Assembly (NCBI GenBank): GCA_023079485.1
Contig: CM041097.1
Span: 13,115,561-13,179,560, forward strand
Direction: 5' to 3'
DNA: 64,000 bases
From: Archilochus colubris
Lineage: Eukaryota; Chordata; Aves; Apodiformes; Trochilidae
Position 1 is the stretch's first letter, and each line of letters begins with the position of its first letter. The notes beneath the pieces are model-generated. The model saw only the letters and a list, made by a program, of their open reading frames with translations, was not told the DNA's origin and did no database searches. This document shows, in pieces, positions 26,162-40,310 of this stretch. Both the position numbers and the translations under genes were made by a program.

Positions 26162-26745
26162 GTGCAATGTATCATCTGAACGTCACTGCTCTCATAAATC
26201 ACAAGGCAAGTTTGTAGATGGTATTCAATAGCCCTAGGCCTGAAATTTGGCTTGTGGGCAAAGACTTCCAAGAAAAATGAAAGTGAAGATTAAAGTTTGC
26301 AGTGGTACTATAAAATTTCACTAGTGTCTCACACCTGTGGTTCTTGTTAGATTTTAAATTATTTATAGAAATAGAGAATAATTGTCCAGTCAGTTTTTTT
26401 TCTATTCTGCTACAAGGACTGATAGTTTTGCTACAAATATAAATTTTCAGGAATTTCTCTTGATGAGATACCTACTGTCTAATACCAGGTATCAACACCT
26501 GTATTTTCTAGAAGGTGAGTCACCTTTAAGAGCAATTTTTAGCTCTTTAGGCAGAATGTTCCAGGGTTCACACAGGAGAGTCTCAGTCTACCCATGACAA
26601 TTTGGAGGATCAGAAAGCACAGAGGGATGCAGCCCAAAGCTCAGTGCAGAGGTGCTGCACTGCAGATGCAGAGACCAGCACAGCAGGTAATGAATGAGCC
26701 TAATGCCATCTCCTACACAAAAAAAGGCTCTTGCGATCAGTGGGG

Positions 26746-26763
26746 AAAAAAAAAAAAAAAAAA
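26746..26763 (+). repeat. A18 homopolymer
   Basis: Eighteen consecutive A following TGGGG. This is a simple repeat in intron. No retrocopy body could be recognised upstream. Confidence 0.9.
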
Positions 26764-29700
26764 GTGTTTACAACAGCATATGGGCCACTTGGCATCAGTG
26801 AGGGACATTCTCAGGGGTTAGTCACCTTCACTACATGCATTATGTTCTTACACAATGCCAGGCTGCATAGAAAAATCTGTCGACTGTATCAGAAAACAAA
26901 TGAGTGTTTCCAACGTCTGAGGTAACTACAATCAATTTAAAAGACAGTAAATTTATTTATTTATTTAAATTCTGTGCATGGAACATAAATAAGTATTTGG
27001 ATTTTACCTTTTCTTTGTGAAATGGAAATGAACCAGAATGGCACTAGTGATTTAAGTAGCTTCCTTTTCTTCAGCTTTTCTTCCAAGAAAACACAAGGAA
27101 ATACAAGCAGCACAGAGCAGTGACTACTATGTAGTGAGAAATACCAAAAAGGGAATCTTATCTTCCCTAATCTGCTTTCAGCTTCTGACCTTCCCAACTC
27201 TGGGAGGCTGATATTTTGATTCATTAGGATTTCTCTAATTGATCTTTTTTGCTCCTTAGTAGTATTTGTTATTGCTAAAGCCTCAATCCACCAAGGCACT
27301 TAAGCACCAGCTCCATTTCCAATCTGTGAATTGGTTCATTAAGAGTATATGTATCCCAGGTATTATTTAAATGTCTCAGTGCTTTGCATCCACTGCTGGC
27401 TACAGGGAGCTCTCCCCAACAGGTACGAGAAGAAATAACTTCAGGGTGTCCACAAATAAAAGTTGCTTCCTTTCCATATTGTTTTCCAGGCAGAACAAAC
27501 ACCTGCATGCCCAGAAAAGACATTTGCAGTTGACTCAAATGTGTCAGTAGACACAAACAAAATATTTGGCTGCACTTTTTTTTAACTGAACAAACAGATT
27601 TAGGGAAATCTTTCTTTAAAACACTGCTTGGAGAAAAAAAAAAAAACCCAAACATTGTGCATACAAAACGTCAAAATAAAGTGTTTTAAATTTTTTGCCC
27701 AGTTACTGTGGGTATACTCATCTCTAGTGGGTGGCAGACAGCCTCATCACATCCCAGCAGGCTGATGCATTTCAGTTTTCCCCTAAAAGCTGCCTTCTCC
27801 TCATTTTTTGCTTTATTTTGATAAGTAAGCAAGAAAGGCGACATAAAACAGCAGAGACATTTACATTTATGGACAAAGCAATATCACCTACATCAGGGTA
27901 GAAAGAATGTAGATGCATGCTTGCATTGCTTAGTGTTAGCTACCACTGCTTCCTCTGCAGAGACCTTGATGGAGAAAGCTGAGCATGATGCCAGGAGATA
28001 GGAACACTGGGGAGGACAACAGAGGAATACAGCTATATGCCCCAAGGCAGAGGACACTGCCTGGGTCAAAGGTGTCTGAGCCTCACCAGTTGCTTCTGAC
28101 ACTGGGGACAAGATTTTCTGCCAGGGATGCCCACAACAGCAGCAGATGGAAGGAGGCTGTAGGAGCTGAACTTTATTATACCTTCAAAATCAAAATTATT
28201 TGACAGTTTTCTCAGGCTAAGACTGTTGCTTCCTCTGTGTTCGCAGTGACTACCACAATAAAAATGAAATCTCACTCGGAGAAACTCCTTATGATGAGAA
28301 TCATCTAGTGATGCAAAACCACTCTTATAAGAGAAGTTGTTTTTTCAAGACCTTTATACCCAGAATGTCAAGAGAATTGCAGATCCTACTGCAAGGAACA
28401 AATCTCTAGTGCCATGTGGAAACTATGAGCCAAAACCAGCCTGTGATGTCTCTGACCTTCCTCCACTGCAGCAAGAGGCTCCTCCACTCCAGCCCTGCAG
28501 CATTCCCAGCATGACTGGTAGAATGGTGCTTGTGGGCACTCTGGAGCACACTCATCCCACCACTTCTGAAATCTGGCAGCAGCACAGGCATTTGTGGGAT
28601 TCTGCATCTAGAGTCAATTTGCAGTGAATCAGGACTGCAAAATGCTCACAAAAGTCTCAGCCAAAAAACCCGGTGCCTGCTTTGTTGGAAAACCACCCAT
28701 TGAGGTCAGGTGAGTTTTACTTCAGAGCTCAAGGCCATGCAGAAAGCAATGTTCCTGGTTATGGCTGGTTTTATATACTGAATTATTGTCAAATAACCAA
28801 TGTGTCACCACTGCACTGGATGTAAAGTGAAAACACTAGGCAAAAATAGACATTGAAAAAACTTCCCCAGGTACACCAGAATAGTGAGAAGCAGATGACC
28901 ATGCCTCACACCAATGGGGAGGACGTGGACATTGCCTGCAATAATTCATATATATTATGTTCTGTTCACTCAGCTGCTGTGCTGGCTAGCAGAACAACAA
29001 AGCTCAGGTTCCAACAGAAATGGATACACCAGCCTGTACAAAAGGTCCTCAGCATGCTCACAGAGTCTACTAACAATAAATGTTGCTACAGGATGAATAC
29101 ATTAAAAAATGGCAACAGGTCACAAGCCATGGGCTTCCACAGTCTCACAGTGCAGCAAGGTCAGAAAAGGCTGTGATGTCCCATGGAAGGAAATCAGAGC
29201 CAGGAAAAGTAAACCCCAATGTCCTTGCCACTGTCATGTTCAGGCAGGAGGAAGGGTATGAAGGGCATTAGCAGCTGCAGGTAGCAAGGTTTGGTGACCA
29301 TGAGACCCCCATCAGTCAGTTCTTTAGAAATAAAAAAAGAAAGGTGGTTTGCACCTTGTTTGCAGCCGAGTCCCCTGTCCATTACAAGAAGCTTGTGTCT
29401 CTATAGGAGATTGTGGTAATGTTTCTTCTAAACTACCAGATTAACTGTAGAAATACCAAACTAATAACCATTCTCCAAGTAAGACTGTTAAGAGGGTGAT
29501 AAAGAAAATCAACTGTAATACTGAGATAGCCACGTGAAAAATAGGGCAATTTTGTCTTCTCTGTAAACTGGGCTTCCATGGAGCTCTGGTTTGCTATTCT
29601 TGATTAACTGCTCAATTATCCCTGTTACAAAATTATTCTGTGAAAAGCCCTGCCTGTTTATCCGTAGCTCATTAATAGACAGCACTCCCTCTGCTGTCCC

Positions 29701-32700
29701 CAAAAATACATCGCATTACCCAGATTCTAACACCTGGTAAAATTGCTCTTTCTAGGCACTGCAAGCCAATTTCTAGGGCTGCTGACTTGCAGGTCCTGGC
29801 AAAGACATCTTCATGGGAAAGCATTTTCTCTTCAGTGAGTATTTATGAGTTCTTGACATTTTTCCTAGTCAAGAATTGAGTTGGGGGGGGAGAAATGAAT
29901 TAAGAAATAATTTTTAAAATCCTATACAACATTAGGAAAAGAAGGAGTTTCAGTCAATTAAAATACTCAGTTTTCACAGCCTTCAAAATTATGGCCAACA
30001 TTAATATTTTTCTTTTTTTCCGTTTCATCTCCAGGAGTTATAAATTACACAAAGTAAGACCATTTAAAAAGACCTAATCTTTATAAAATATTAAAATATG
30101 ACAAGAAACTACTTGAAACAGTTCCTCTCCTAAAAATGCCCCATTTATAGGAATCAGCATTTTCCTTTCCCACTTCACTAAAACCTCAAGCACAGGGCTG
30201 TACAGACCCAGACAAGGGGTGGCAGCTCTGGCATTTTGGTGGTCAGGGTTTTCCAGACCCAGGAAAGCTGCACACTCCTGTGACACCTTTTCTTTGGCTC
30301 TGGTTAATTAAAACATGAAACAAGCTTTTCTAGCATCATGAGAACTGTAAGGATGATACAGACTGCCAGACTTGAGAGCATCATGGACAGGAGGTCAGAG
30401 AGATAATTCAGAAGGGAAGGACAGGGAAATCCACATCTAGCTCAGAAAGCTTGGGGTGACAGAGGAGGAAGCAGCAGAGACACAGGTGAGAATGGACAAG
30501 AAGAGACACCAGAGAATAGGAAGGGTGGGAGCTACTGACAGATCAGAGATGGTGGTGGAAGCTTTATGAATCAAAAATATCATAAGTGGGTGCAAAGAGG
30601 GAAAACAGGAGAAACAGGAGAAAAAATCCTGGGAGATGAGGTCACCCAGGGTGTCCAGATGCTACAAGCTGTGGAGTGACAGCCCTTTCAAGAGCCATGT
30701 GTGTAACTCCATGTGGTGCTGTACTGTACACATCCCCCTGGGAGGGAGAAAAGAAAGCTTTCCAATGATCCCTACTAATGTTTATGCCTTGGATTTGCCT
30801 CCTGAACACTGAGGAACAGGACTGTTCATCACAGAGAAGACTTACTTGGGAAAGTAACAAAATTGAGTGAATTCGCAAATATATCAGAAACCAAACCAAG
30901 TGGGGCACTTGCAGCAGAGTTCATCTTCAAACACCTACATTGAGAAATGTGCAGATTCAGCATTCTCAATAAATAATGTATCTGTCAACTGCTATAAACT
31001 TTTAAAGAAATGAGCTGTGAATGAGCTCGAAAAGAGATCTCGACCTAATGAAAATATGCACAGAAAGATTTCTCTACCCCCTTGAGATCTGCAATCATAA
31101 CTTCCACAGCTGAAGGTAACTTTAGCACTTACGAAGAACTGCCAACTGCTCCTCCCCCCATCCCCAGACCTAAGAAAACTGGCACAATAATGAGAGTAAT
31201 TAGCATGCTCATCAGAAGTGGTGATCCAGATGTAATTTGGACACTTCTCATGAGATCCTCTGAAAGGCAGCAAGTGAATAAGCCAAATAGAAATGAGGGT
31301 GGCATGGGGCTTCTAAACTGGTATTTTCTGACCTCTAACCTGGCCCCTAACTCTAGGAATGAGGATCCTCACATAGTGATAGGAAGATCAGACCAAGGAG
31401 CATCACCAGCTCCACTCACCTTCCATTATATGTCACCAACACTACAATGGGAACACTGTAAGACCCAAATAGTGTTTTCTACACCCTGAATAGCAAAGAA
31501 CTGCAAAAACAACCCTAAAACCTGGCAGTCCCTGCATAAAGTATCAGTTCATTTTACATGGGGCAAAGCTGATGCACAAAGGTGCTCCCTGTGGTGCTCA
31601 GGAATATGGTGTAGGATTAGGGGCTGCTGGAGACCACCTGCCTTAGGTCCTGCACTTTACCTCCCCTTGGGGTCACTCTGCCTGGGTGGTTTAGTGTAAA
31701 TTTAGTGTGGCTGAAACGCAAACCAAAGCAATTGCATTTCCCCTCACCTCTGATCTTTAGTTAAGTGTTGATGAATGCATATTGTTTTAACACTTGTGAT
31801 ACTTATAATTAGGGTTCTTTAATTTATGTTTCAATAAAATGTTCTGTAATAAAAATTTACTGCTCTGTGAATAAACATTTAAATGAAGCTCCTAATGGGG
31901 GTTACATGTTTTGAAGCGGTTCATGGCTTTGCCGAAGTCTCTCCCTATGCTTAATGAGAGTTATTTCCATAATCTCTGCATTATTGCTTAAGCCTCCCTT
32001 TAGGAATATTTTACAAAGTAAAATTCAGTGAAATATTATCAGCCAAAAGAGAAAATGCTAAGAGGATTATCAAATTGTCCCGTTAAAGGCACAGCACAAG
32101 CTTTCATTTTCCCCCTGAGATGTTAACATTGTAATTATGTAGAATGTGCTTACTAATTACCACACCAGTGTGTTATTTCTGGGTTTTTCCCTCAGAGACC
32201 TGGTCTAAATGAAAAGGCTGAGAGACCCCTAAAAGGTCTGATGCAAAGGTCAATATAGTACTAATTTACTTCCTGATATTAATAAGAGTAAGGACCAAAC
32301 ATCCCCAAGAAACCTGGATGCCAAGAAACTTCCAGTTCCTTCAGAGGGGACAGAGAGATGCTCTGTACAAGGATGTATCCAGCTTCTCCAGGCTGTATCC
32401 AACATCAGCCCTACTGGCCTGCCATTAATACCAAGGGTCTAATTCCTATTCCACCAAAATTTCCACCCATTTTCTCGCTGCCTCCATTGACAACAGGACT
32501 CGGCATCACAGCTGAGATATAAAGTACACTGAGGTTGATGGAAAGATTACTGTTGGAATACAGTGGGTTTTCAGTCCTCTGGAGTATCTGCAATGATGCA
32601 AACACCTGTAAGGTATTTCTTCCATGTGTTTGAGTACATTTGAGGAGAGCATAAAACTGAAATATATCAGCTCTCGACTAGCAGGGAATAAGAGCATCAT

Positions 32701-35700
32701 AGCAGCAATGTCCCACTCTCCTTCTAATGCAGGGGGTAGGGAAGAAGAGAAGATAAATCAGGAATGGATGCAGCAGACCCTTACATAGAAGTTACTCTTA
32801 TTCTAAAATGGAAATCATTATCCCTAATTTTTGTGGTGATTGCCTTTTCAGACCACTGTTGCCACTTCTTCTAGGACAACGACAAGGTTTCTGCAAGATT
32901 AAAATACTGTCCCTGTCTCCTCTTTCTTTAGTTTAAGATAGAAGAGAGGTGTTACTGCAAGGAGAAAGAAAAGGTTTCTGATGATGGTAACATGACTGAA
33001 ACTCATAACTTTCTGTGGAGGATGAAATGTATTCAAGCCACGGTGCTTTCTGTCACAGGATGTATCAGTGCTAAGGGAGATTTCTGAGGCTCTGTGTCAG
33101 TACTGAGGCATTTTATACCCTTAAGGCCACATTTCCCAAGAACTAGCAAATATCTCTGTGCATCCCTATAGCACTCACTAGACTGCATTTAGTTATAATA
33201 TTAAAATTATATATAGCAGCTATGGGTTCCAAAACATGGGCTGTTTTCCTGTTTTATTGCCTAATGCGCACATTCATCTCTGAGGTTTAGCTGCTTCAGT
33301 TAAACCTTTTAAATGTAAATTATTTTCTGTTATAAAAAGCTGATTGTGGGAGTTTTGGTATTTCAAAGATGGTAATTTATGTGACTGGAACAAAATAAAA
33401 CATTCAACAGAAACAGAATTGTACTTGATCAAAAACACTTTTATGTTTCAGTTTAGTTTTCTTTTCATATTTTCCTCCAGCAGTAGTGGCCTCTGTCTTT
33501 CAATTAGCTTGAAACAGAAGATCTTAGATAAAACCATAATTTAATGCTATTTGCATATGTGTCATTCCATAATCTCTTCACCTTACATTTAAGGTATTTT
33601 TAAGCTGTCATGAACGAATGCATGAAATACCTCATGAAGCTGCTCAGCTGTTAACCCATCATCAGCCTACCAAAGGCTCTGGGATGATGAGGAAGCAAGA
33701 CCAGTCTGCAAACAACCCACCAGATTAAGTCACCTCCCTTTTCACTTAAAACTGGTTCAATGGCCCATCCAGTAAGGGAGCTGAGAACAGAGAATGCAGA
33801 TTTTCAGCATGGACTATGTGACTACTGGTCAATTTTATTTTTTATTTACTTCCCACACAAGAGTTGAATTTGGGATACTAGATGCTCTGTGGAAGTAAAC
33901 AGCATGCTTGAAAAGCAAACTTCATACATTACCTACAACATGACCTAAAGGTGACTGAAATCCCTGTAACAACTCCTCAATCTCAGCAAGTATTGGATCA
34001 GGCCTTGCAGAATACCACAGTATCAACACCAACACAAGTCACCTTTGAAGATTTTGACAACAACCCATACAAACTAATAACTTCTCCCAGGTTACTGCTG
34101 CAGAAGTAGTAACCATTCTTAATTTTTCTTTCACAACATGCAGTTCTGCACTAGGTTCCCCCTTTTTGCTCAAGACAGAGAAACACTCCTACTAACTTCA
34201 GTTTCATTCCTTCATGATTTGAAGAAATCTGGCAAACAGATGTGCTAATCATGGCAGAAGATATACAATATCCAAAACTTCAAAATGAAATCAAATGCAC
34301 TCCATTGCCTTTATTGACTGCAATATTTTGAAATCAGTTTACAAAAAGCACCAGTGTCCCTCTCTTGAAATTTTTTTAATCCTCTTAAGATACTTCTTTA
34401 AAGTAAGCCCTTGTGTGGTACACAGCATCCGCATACCTCCCACCTAAGTGTGGTGAATGGTCCAAGGCCAACACTGATAAACCCACAGAAATGCACTTCC
34501 CATTGACTGTTTGCTTAAAACAAGAACTTGATCATTTTAACTTACCAATTTAATTACAGAAATGTATTATCGATTTGATCTTTCTTCACATCCATAAGCT
34601 GGCTGGAGAGAAGAGTGAACTGTTCTAAGAACACTTTCACCTTGATAAGCATGAATTACCCTAATTGGGAAAGGAGTTATTTCAAAATTGTTTAAATCCA
34701 CAAAATCCTTTCAAAGGGGAAGTTTGGTGGATTTGTAATACACGCTGACGTTTGCCAGGAACCCAGCTGAAACCACCAGACTTTCTGTCCTGGAGACCTT
34801 TCAACAGACAGTTTGTCCAAATGGACTTTGACTGTGACTACCAGGGCCATATGGGCAGAACAGTAGCAGAGGTGAACAGTTTGTGATTACGTTCCTAAGT
34901 CATTTAACCTTCAGAATTACAATTCCACACTCTGCCACCCAACAGGAGGCTGTACAAGCAGGTGAAAAGATAGATGTCTATTCTTAATGACTGTTTAGGA
35001 GACTGCTGAGCTCTGGTCTGTGCCCATGTTGGTTCAGTTCATTAATGTAATTAACCAACAATCAATCTTTTTAAATTAGTTACACAAAAACAGCTATTGC
35101 CAAATCAACTGACATGAAAGTTAGGTCACGTTCCATTTCTGCACGATTTAACATCCACACTGGAACAGAACACAGGGCATGGAAGCATCGGAAACTGGAG
35201 CCAAATTCATTTGAGGCCCTACAACTTAATTAAAGTGTGCAAAATCTGTGCAGCTGGCTTGGTCTTATTTGCATGGCCTTCCGTGTTTGCAGCTAAAGAC
35301 CTTGGCAATATAAAAAGTGCTTAAAAAACAAAAGAAAGAAAGAAGTGCTTCCAGGAAGTATTTAGTTGTGAAGGAATTCAGATAATTTTAAACAGTGTAA
35401 CTTTATGCAGGACTTGAAACTGAACCTTTTCAGCAGCTTTCATGATTCACCAGCCACTCTGTTCACAAAATAAAATTAAAATAGGAGGTGCAGAAGCTGA
35501 TATTAGTGTCTCTCCCCTTTCTCTGGGCTAGGAGAAGATCAGCAAAGCAACCACAGTTTCCAGTGAACACAAAGGTTACCTGTGAAGGGTTACAGCACAG
35601 CTTCATCGTCAGCCTCAACATGTCAATCTGCTGTCCAAGGATCAGAGCTGAAAGCAGCTTTTAACTCAGGTCCACAACCCGCAGCCTTCTTTCCCCTTTC

Positions 35701-37629
35701 TCCGGGGGATGGGAAAAGGATTTGGTTGGCCTAAACCTGGTGCAATGAGCTCTGCAGAAGTGCTGGATGAGGGGTTGCTAAGGTGACCAAACCCTGCCCC
35801 TCCTCACCTTCCTACCCAGAGCTGGAGGGCTGAGGAACAAACAGCAGCCCTGCAGAGTCTGCTTTGGACCGAACAGACCTCGCATGAGTCTGAGAGGCAG
35901 ACTCAGGGGATGTGGCTGGGTGATCTCTGGGTGACTGCCTGTGTGGCTCCAGCAGCCCAGGGCAGGCTGCAGGGGGATGCTCGTGGCCCCGGTCTCTGGT
36001 GTGTTAACGTGCGGCTCTGCCTGGAGGCTGCAGAGCATCTGTGAGCTCGGTGTGGGTGCACTGTCAGCCTGGCTTGAGACTAATAGACAATTCCTTTCTC
36101 AACCCTCTAAGCTGAACCTGAACTAAACTGCTTTCAATTTCCCCAAAAGGCCAAGTTTTCAACTTCGCCTTATGCTTGTCCATTAAGAGAGCGTCTGGCT
36201 CCTTTTAATCCCTTGCAATAACTGAGTTGATCCAATTGCTTCCACTGGGCCTAACACAGACGTTGATGCTGCCATGAAACCAAGTTCCTCCTCCTAAATC
36301 CACCGTGAAACGGATGGGCAAGTGCTTCCCTGGGATGCAGTGCTACAGAGGAGTACAGCAGTGCTCAGGCTACGAGTCTGTAAACAGCTGAGCACATTCC
36401 ATAAAGTGCCGAGCACCTTTCCTGCTGTTCTTGGCAGAGCAGCCACTGAAGGCTGCAGGATCAGGCCCACAGATTTCTCAGTGAAGAGGAAGTGAAACAC
36501 TCCCCCATTTTTCATCTTTATGAAACCAGGTGATTAGGCTGATATAGCAGAAGGGAGGAGTGAGAACTGGGGCAGGAGAGGGAGAATGCCCACTCAAGTT
36601 TGGTTTTGAAAGCTGCATGTAAATTAGAGTGACTGGAGAAAAAAATCAACAAAACATTTCCAGGAGACTGAGAAGGAATATGCAGCCTGTCACTTAATAC
36701 TCTCCACCCTCTGCAGTGTTGCTGCCAGAGAACTAACATAGCAGGTCCCTCCAGAAATGAAACTGAAGCAAACATAAGTGAATTTAAAACTAATAACAGC
36801 AAGAAACTTTAATGAAACTCTCTCTGACCAGCTAGAGAATCTTTTCTTGTATAGGATTTTCTAAACTTTGATAAATGGGCACTCAGAAGGCCCATTATCA
36901 CTTTGTGCCTTTGCATGAACATACATGCATGTTTCCTGCTGCATACATATAACAACAAAATACATGGAACAGACCTTGGCAAATTCCTATTTCTTTACCA
37001 CAGTGATCTGCCTATTTTGAGGTATGCAATGCTGTTTCATTGCACTATGATACACATGTTTTTAATTCCAAATTCTATGTAGCTGGAAGATTGGGTTATA
37101 GGAGCTAGGAGAGAAGAGATCTCACCCTAGGAGCAGCTCCCAATTTGGTTTGTATCTGCCTTACTCCAGAAGCTGAGCAGGGAGCCTGAGCTATTTGTGG
37201 CTTTACTATCCAGCAGCTGCCAGAGTCATAAGCAGACTGCAATGCACAAGGAATACAAAACAGAGACCTAGGGGGGAAAGAAAAACTTTCATAAATTCAG
37301 CTCATCTACCAACATCGAAAGAATTACTAATCAGAGAAAGAAAGCTACAGAAGTGTTAACATTAATTCTACTGTGCTACAGACCATGTGGCTAACACCAT
37401 GACACCTCACCATTTACTGAGGGAAAGCTATTTATTTATGTAACCTATAGCTCACATTTAAATAATTAGTCTGCCTGATAAATTTTAGAACTTGCAATCT
37501 GTGTGCCATGCTTGTATAAGAGCAGCATATTTAATGAAGGTAGAATTGTTTAACACCTCCAGGATCATAGTAAAGAGTTTCATATAATTAGCAGAGTTAG
37601 CCACTCCAACTTTCAGGCAGTAACACACT

Positions 37630-37656
37630 AAAAAAAAAAAAAAGAAAAAAAAAAAG
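37630..37656 (+). repeat. A-rich homopurine run
   Basis: A14, G, A11, G: a pure purine low-complexity run in intron. Confidence 0.9.
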
Positions 37657-40264
37657 TACTGGTTGTACAGAGTGAAGTGGCTTCTCCAGAAATGTAACCT
37701 GCCCTTCTAACAAGGGATGTTCAGTGATATTGTGCTGCTTGGGAATAAGCAAATGAAATCTGGTAAGACAGGACTTGATCCAAAGTTCCACACAAACTTT
37801 CTGTTATCTCTATGAGTCTGAATGCTCTCCAGATCAGTCTGCCATCTTTGGTTTTCTTTCAGCACACCAGGAGCAAAGGTCTGAATTTAAGAAGCTGGCT
37901 ACCTGCTACTTGCTTCAACATCAGCAGCTCAGTGTTTCCTTATAGCCAGACACTAGAATACACTCACAAGACTGCAACAGAGTTGAGTGATTTTTACATC
38001 ACAATGTCTTTGCTTTAGGCCACATTGCTAGAACTTGAAGAGTAGCAGTCCTGGTGTGATATTCTGGGTGCAGAAATTCTGATTCTGAATACCCAGCAGC
38101 AGGAGATGCATATGGATACAACTAATGAGCTATATTCAGTCCTCAGCAGAATGGTCCTCACTTCCAGAATGTGCATCAGGGATGAGCTTGATCTTTGTTA
38201 CTATTATTTTGACATAGCCAAGTGAGCAGACCCCATCTGTACGAATCACACCACGGCAGTGCCTTGACATTTCAGCAGAATAAGAATGTAATAAACACAG
38301 ATCCTTGTAGTTCAGATTGTAAGCAAAAATAAACCTGAATTTCAGCTTAAAAGTCAGTTTGAGGATGAACATGAGGTGAAAGATATTCTTATAGAGAGTG
38401 GATACTATTGACACTCCTTTACATGGGAATTAGCTTAACATGACCTAACTAGTCTGCATTTTAGAGACTTAGTGTGCAAAGTGACAATGAGAGAGAAAAG
38501 TGATAATCTGAAAATCAAATCACAAATTCAGACATTAGAAATGCTCACTTAAGGGCTTTCCTTAAGGAACCTCATCTGAAAGGAAGGCCAAAATGATTAT
38601 TTTTTAATTTGCTTCTTTGGTAACTGTTGTTCCTAGGCCGGATCTTAAAACACCTGAATTTAAAGCCAAATTTCTAAAGTCATTCTGACACAAGCAGCAA
38701 CTACGACATTGACACTTCTTGTCAGATTTTTCAAAGCACTTCAACATTCAGTACACTTCAGAGAAATTAGCCACCTACATTATTGCCAATCAGTTCTGAA
38801 AACCCTGTTTCATCTATCTTAAGCTCTCTTGAAAACTTCCACCTATATGTCTTTTCCAAATGATTTTCAGGCACTTTAGAAGCTATTCTAAGTTTGATTA
38901 TTTTGGAGACATGTCAAAGTCATGTGCAAAGTCCCTTTGCACATGGAATTATTTTCTAGTTCTATCTATACAAAAATCTAAAGAAATAAGGATCAATCCC
39001 ACATGCCTTTTTATCGAAAAATCTTGTATCATCACATAACATTAATCACAGGCAAGTAAAATGAAGCCAAACTTAAGTTTAAAAAATAGCACTTAGGCTC
39101 CTACTTTGGTAACTCAGCTGCTAGGAGCATTCACCTCTATATTATACTAAACTCAGTTAAGCAAATAAACACCCTCTTGTTACTGCTGGAGAGGAGCAAA
39201 GACCAATATATATTAAAAGAACCTTGATATCTCTGGGAAAATAAGTACTTATTAGGTGATAACTATATATTCACCAGGGAGAACTGCCATAAGCAATGAT
39301 GACTCCTAGCAAGAAGTTTGGAGTAGGCACTGTGTGATATGGTAAGGGACAGAAATAACTCTCGTACTGCAACAAGGAGAGCATAAGACAGAAGAAGAAA
39401 GGGATGAAATATTCCATATTCTTAGGCAATCCAGAAAGGAAGCAGCTCATATCCAGAAGTCTGAGGAAAGTAAATGCTTTTTCTTTGTTGAAGCAATGCA
39501 CAAAGCATGGCCTGGAAAAAAGTTATTCTCTTTCCCCACAAAGAAAAAACACCACACTGAATTCAAGTTACACCATAATCCTCAGTTTAATAGGCATATT
39601 TTGGGGAAATTTTTTTCCCAATTTTTTCAACAACTTGAAAATATGGAAATTATCTCTCTCCCTTCTATGAAGAAGTAAACTCTTAGTTTCCTACATTTCC
39701 AAGTACAGAACCAGATAGATCCCTGCCCTCTCCACAAGAGAGAAGAGATGGTAAAATAAAAAAAGAATCCCTTTTTTTTTTGATTCTTTAGAGGGGTTGT
39801 TCACCAGGGGAAAACAAGCATTCTCCTACCAAGGAATGAGGACACTGAGAAGAGTATGGTACTACAGCAGTATAATAGACAAAGCTGAGACTATCCATCC
39901 AGTGGCAATGCAACTGTGTGAGGTCCATCCATGTGGTGCATTTCAGTGTCATGAAGCATTTCTCATGTTGTTTCAAAGCCAGAACAGATATAATGGAGTA
40001 GGCTGGGAAGTCATCCTTTGTGATCTGCAGTTCACAAAACCCAGCCACCCAAAGGGATGTTCTAGAATAGCTTCTGAAGCTGTTTGACAAAACTTGTGCA
40101 TCTCTGAAATGCTAATCAGGGCAGAACTAGCTGATCAGAGAAAAATCAAGTTAGATGAGGACAGGAGGTCAGTAGCAGATTACTGTGTGAAAAGGTTTAC
40201 ATAGACTTGTTAACAACTGCTTAGGGTACAACTATAATTAAGAGATCTCCTTCCCTTGTTCCAG

Positions 40265-40310
40265 GGTTTGAGAGTTTTGTTTGTTTGGTGTTTTGTGTTT
40301 GCTAGTTTTC
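40265..40310 (+). repeat. GT-rich (TTTG-like) low-complexity tract
   Basis: Irregular TTTG/TTTTG units (TTTTGTTTGTTTGG, TTTTGTGTTTG). This is one of several such tracts in the window. The A/C-rich tracts at 52.5 and 53.5 kb are the same kind on the other strand. Confidence 0.65.

Noticed and set aside
31082..31489. 135-codon plus-strand open frame with a proline-rich segment
   Set aside because: No domain, and no evidence of splice sites or codon bias. Best treated as chance.
33549..33556. ATTTGCAT octamers (also at 35267-35274 and 61583-61590)
   Set aside because: An 8-mer is expected a few times by chance in 64 kb, and no supporting clustered motifs make these stand out.
35778..36126. CpG island or coding exon at the GC-rich patch
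   Set aside because: CpG density is well short of a classical island, and the open frames on both strands have no homology I can recognise. Kept only as a finding.
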